A program made the position numbers and the translations under genes. From an uncultured Collinsella sp. (GTDB lineage: Bacteria > Actinomycetota > Coriobacteriia > Coriobacteriales > Coriobacteriaceae), in contig URAD01000045.1 in assembly GCA_900545745.1 (NCBI GenBank), positions 1 to 7,544 of the forward strand: DNA of 7,544 nucleotides, read 5' to 3'. A model generated the notes under the pieces. That model saw only the letters and a program-made list of their open reading frames with translations, did no database searches and was not told the origin of the DNA. Of the stretch, positions 4,896 through 7,544 are shown one piece after another. The first letter of the stretch is position 1. The number at the start of each line of letters is the position of its first letter.

Positions 4896-7454
4896 CTATT
4901 TGCCCTTGGGCTTGCTGGCGTAGAACTTCTTCTTTTTGGGCTTGCCGGCAGGGGAGGGTTTGCCGTTGCCGTGCGGCCCTCGGTCGCCGGCCTGCGCATG
5001 CGCGGGCGCCATTGCGCGAGGCTTGCGGGCCTCGGGGTTACGCAGCTCCTCGGTTCGCTCGGCAATCTCCTCGGCGCTAAAGCCGGCCTCTGCCATGGCG
5101 TCCTCGATGGGCAGGCGGCGCACGATATAGCAGTGGTGCACCTTCTGGTTGCGTGCGAAGTCCTCGGGGATGGTCTGTGCCGTAATGTCCTCCAGCACGA
5201 CGCCCGCGCGCGCGAGCTTGCGCGTCTCGGGGCGGAAGCCGCGCAGGTTGCAGCTAAAGATGGCATGGCCGCCCTGCGCGAGCAGGCGCGATACGCCGGC
5301 CAACAGCTCAACATGGTCGCGCTGGACATCCCAGGTACGGCGGCCCATCTTGGACGAGTTCGAAAACGTGGGCGGGTCGACAAAGATCAGGTCCCAGCGG
5401 TTGCGCGTCTGACGCTGGTCACGAATCCAGGCGAGCACGTCATCGCGCACAAAGTGATGCTGCGGCCCCACAAAGCCGTTCTGACGCATATTGCGCTCGG
5501 CCCAGTCCAGATAGGTGTTCGAGAGGTCGACCGTCACGGTCTCCTCGACGCCGCCGTCTGCCGCATAGCAGGTGGCGGTGCCGGTATAGGCGAACAGGTT
5601 GAGGAAGCGGCGCGCCTGCTTGGCGTGCTCGCGCACTAGGTTGCGGGTGACGCGGTGATCCAGGAAGATACCGACGTCCAGGTAGTCGTCAAAGTTGACG
5701 GCGAAGGTGAGCCCGCCCTCTTCGATGAGCGGCAGGCGACGGCGCGCGATGTTGGCGCGCTCGCCCGATGCGCCCTTGCCGGCGCCCTGCTTGCCGTACT
5801 GCGAGCCGCCGCGCGAACGCATGCGGGCCTTGGCGTGCACGTGCTCGGCCGGAACATCCAGGATACGCGGCGCGATGGCAAGAATGTCGAGCATACGGGC
5901 CTGGGCAAGCGCGGGGTCGATGGTCTTGGGCGCGGCGTATTCGGCGATGACGAGCCAACGGCCCGGCGTCTGCGGGCAGCCCTCGTACAGATCGATGGCG
6001 GCGGAGTAATCGGGCAGGTCGGCATCGTAGACGCGGTAGCAGCTCACGCCCTCGCGCTTGGCCCACTTGCGGCGCAGACGGGCATTCTTGCGCAGGCGGT
6101 TGGCGAACTGCTCCGACTCGGGGATGAGCACGGGCAGCGGCTTGCCGTCGCCCAGGTCGAGTGTGGCGGCAGGTTCGGGCATGGGGGTGTTGGCGGCTTC
6201 GTCTTGAGCGTCTGCGGTCTGCTCCTCGGCATCTGCGCTGGTCGCAGCTTCAAATGCCGAGGCGGCGTGGTCGAGCGAGGGCCAGACCTCGATAGTCGCC
6301 TCTTCGTTGTTGGGCATGACGGCGATTGAGCGCTCGGGCTCGGCGTGGAGCGCGCGGGCCAGCAATCCGTCGCGGGTGAGCGCGGCGACCGGCGCCGAAG
6401 CGAGCTCGGGCGCGCGGTGCAGCTCGCCGATGAGCGTCATGGCGTCGTGCATGAGCGAAAGCGGGGTTTCGGTGGTGTCTGCGACCACGGCGGCACCGGC
6501 GACGGCGCCCGCATGGTCCAGCACGGCGGCGGACTTGGCGGCGCAAAAATCGACAAAGCGCTTGTAGCCGGCGCACTTGACCATGCGCTCAGCGGTCTTG
6601 CGGGCGGCGGGGTCAACATCCACGGCCACGATGCGTGCCTGGCGCTCGCGTGCTGCCGCCTCGCGCTCGCGCGCCTCGGCAAGCAGCTGCTCCCACAGGG
6701 CGGCATCATGCAGCTGCCAGCCCTCAAAACCCCAGTGCTCGCGTGCAAAACCCGGGGCGCGGTCGGTCAGGATGCGCGCGGCCTCCAGAAGCAGGCCGCC
6801 GCCGGCGCATGAAGCGTCGATCAGCGTGGGCAGGGCCTCGTTTTCGTAATCATCGGCCGTCAGCTCGCGCTCACACAGCGCAGTCCAGCCGACCTGCGAA
6901 AGTACCAGTGCGGAATAGTCGGGGCGCAGCACGTGCGCGCCCTCGCCGGCGCGGGTCGCTGCGGGCGGCAGGCGTTTGAACAGCGGGTCGCCTGAAAGGT
7001 CCAGGCTGATGCTCGCGCGGCGCTGGCGCAGCGAAAGCAGCAGGTGAACGTCGGGGTCGGCAGCATCGACGTCGGCGCGACGGCCCGTGGTCTCGGCCAG
7101 ACGGTCGCACAGCGCGTCTTTGGCGCGCAGGGCCGAGAAGCGCGTGTTGCGCAGCTGCTCGGTCACGCCGCGGGCGGTGATGGCGATGGTGGCGCCGGGG
7201 CGAACAATGCCCTCCCAGGCGATGTCGTAAACGCTATCGTACAGTTCATCGGCATCTTGCGCCTCAAAGCGCCCAAGCACCACGAACACGCGGCTGGCCA
7301 GGCGCGACCACAGACAGGCGCGGTAGCCTTCTTCGAGCTCGCCCTCAAATGTAGCGCGGCCTTTCAGGCGGCGGACATGCGAAAGTCCGAGGCGTTTAAG
7401 CTCATCGGCGAGTGCGGACTCAAAGCCCTCGGGGCAGCTTGCGTAAAATTCCAT
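4896..7454 (-). CDS. rlmL: RlmKL-type fused 23S rRNA methyltransferase with degenerate RlmL half
   Basis: This 852-residue protein aligns along its whole length, from memory, with E. coli RlmKL (702 residues), which makes m2G2445 (RlmL half) and m7G2069 (RlmK half) in 23S rRNA using S-adenosylmethionine. The THUMP region covers about residues 40-155, with LWSRLASRV (48-56) and ASISLDLSGD (147-156). The RlmL methyltransferase fold follows, but its cofactor loop reads LIDASCAGGGLLLEAA (211-226), where E. coli has DPMCGSGT. The NPPYGER catalytic motif is replaced by ADTTETP (325-331). An Ala/Glu/Asp-rich linker spans 395-432. The RlmK half starts at NRLRKN (452-457) and is intact: YLDVGIFLDHR (591-601), LNLFAYTGTAT (618-628), VDPPTFSNS (692-700), WDVQRDH (708-714) and DFARNQKVHHC (765-775). 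Residues 790-852 form a basic, Pro/Gly/Lys-rich tail that extends past the usual end and may bind RNA. The ATG has an AGAGAGG site 6 nt upstream. RlmK activity is confidently predicted; RlmL activity is doubtful. Confidence 0.93.
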   Translation of the reverse strand: MEFYASCPEGFESALADELKRLGLSHVRRLKGRATFEGELEEGYRACLWSRLASRVFVVLGRFEAQDADELYDSVYDIAWEGIVRPGATIAITARGVTEQLRNTRFSALRAKDALCDRLAETTGRRADVDAADPDVHLLLSLRQRRASISLDLSGDPLFKRLPPAATRAGEGAHVLRPDYSALVLSQVGWTALCERELTADDYENEALPTLIDASCAGGGLLLEAARILTDRAPGFAREHWGFEGWQLHDAALWEQLLAEAREREAAARERQARIVAVDVDPAARKTAERMVKCAGYKRFVDFCAAKSAAVLDHAGAVAGAAVVADTTETPLSLMHDAMTLIGELHRAPELASAPVAALTRDGLLARALHAEPERSIAVMPNNEEATIEVWPSLDHAASAFEAATSADAEEQTADAQDEAANTPMPEPAATLDLGDGKPLPVLIPESEQFANRLRKNARLRRKWAKREGVSCYRVYDADLPDYSAAIDLYEGCPQTPGRWLVIAEYAAPKTIDPALAQARMLDILAIAPRILDVPAEHVHAKARMRSRGGSQYGKQGAGKGASGERANIARRRLPLIEEGGLTFAVNFDDYLDVGIFLDHRVTRNLVREHAKQARRFLNLFAYTGTATCYAADGGVEETVTVDLSNTYLDWAERNMRQNGFVGPQHHFVRDDVLAWIRDQRQTRNRWDLIFVDPPTFSNSSKMGRRTWDVQRDHVELLAGVSRLLAQGGHAIFSCNLRGFRPETRKLARAGVVLEDITAQTIPEDFARNQKVHHCYIVRRLPIEDAMAEAGFSAEEIAERTEELRNPEARKPRAMAPAHAQAGDRGPHGNGKPSPAGKPKKKKFYASKPKGK

Positions 7455-7460
7455 GGGTGA

Positions 7461-7467
7461 CCTCTCT
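7461..7467 (-). promoter_or_regulatory. Ribosome binding site of the rRNA methyltransferase
   Basis: Read on the minus strand, AGAGAGG ends 6 nt before the ATG at 7454, a normal spacing. The protein begins MEFYASCPEGFE, matching the usual N-terminus of RlmL proteins, so the start is well supported. Confidence 0.65.
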
Positions 7468-7481
7468 GGTTGCGTCGCTCC

Positions 7482-7487
7482 ATTATA
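7482..7487 (-). promoter_or_regulatory. Probable -10 box of the methyltransferase promoter
   Basis: A perfect TATAAT on the minus strand lies 27 nt before the methyltransferase ATG. No convincing -35 hexamer is seen 16-18 nt further upstream, and no extended -10 (TGn) precedes it. The transcript leader would be about 20 nt. Confidence 0.5.
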
Positions 7488-7491
7488 TGAT
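7486..7491 (+). promoter_or_regulatory. Possible -10 box for the divergent gene at the right edge
   Basis: TATGAT on the plus strand lies 38 nt before the ATG at 7530 and overlaps the minus-strand -10 by two bases. No good -35 was found, so this is a weak call that rests on the gene layout. Confidence 0.3.
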
Positions 7492-7529
7492 GGATGCTTC
7501 GTTTGCCCTTATCCTCGAAAGGAACCCAT

Positions 7530-7544
7530 ATGATTGATGCGTGC
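7530..7544 (+). CDS. Start of a gene cut by the window edge, product unknown
   Basis: An ATG with an AAAGGA site (7518-7523) 6 nt upstream opens a frame reading MIDAC before the sequence ends. The spacing and the position, divergent from the methyltransferase with a 75-nt shared intergenic region, suggest a real gene start. Five codons give no hint of function. Confidence 0.5.

Noticed and set aside
4229..5383. A 384-codon minus-strand frame spanning the regulator and the end of the methyltransferase
   Set aside because: It overlaps two well-supported genes and reads straight through the palindromic intergenic region. Its translation is Arg/Pro/Ser-rich, typical of an off-frame product in GC-rich DNA.

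Overview
The window is high-GC bacterial DNA, about 60% by eye, with strong GGAGG-type ribosome binding sites, tight gene packing and short intergenic hairpins. Codon use, protein sequences and the repeat-like intergenic palindromes suggest a gut actinobacterium of the Coriobacteriia, possibly Collinsella. That assignment is an impression from memory, not the result of a search.

Layout, left to right: a perfect -10 box and a short leader precede kup (53-2080, +), a complete Kup/HAK/KT-family potassium uptake permease. It is followed by a 64-residue protein with one C-terminal membrane helix (2150-2344, +). A hairpin with a duplicated left arm and a U-tract (2376-2437) comes next. Then follow a KdpD-like sensor histidine kinase without the usual KdpD N-terminal sensor region (2458-4083, +) and, 4 nt later, a KdpE/OmpR-type response regulator (4088-4801, +). 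A nested palindrome (4829-4888) separates these from a convergent 852-codon gene on the minus strand (4896-7454). This gene is a fused RlmKL-type 23S rRNA methyltransferase. At the right edge a divergent plus-strand gene is cut off after about five codons.

The four plus-strand genes look like a potassium module: an uptake permease, a small membrane protein that could be an accessory subunit, and a KdpDE-like two-component system. No kdpFABC pump genes lie in the window, so the two-component system sits next to kup instead. The kinase ATG is only 20 nt from the end of the hairpin U-tract, so kinase transcription probably passes through the hairpin, which could act as an attenuator.

The most unusual coding observation is in the methyltransferase. 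Its C-terminal RlmK half keeps the expected cofactor and DPPTFSNS motifs. Its N-terminal RlmL half has lost the NPPY catalytic motif and shows altered cofactor-binding and linker motifs, so this half has probably become a non-catalytic RNA-binding module. No mobile element, CRISPR array, tRNA or rRNA was seen.
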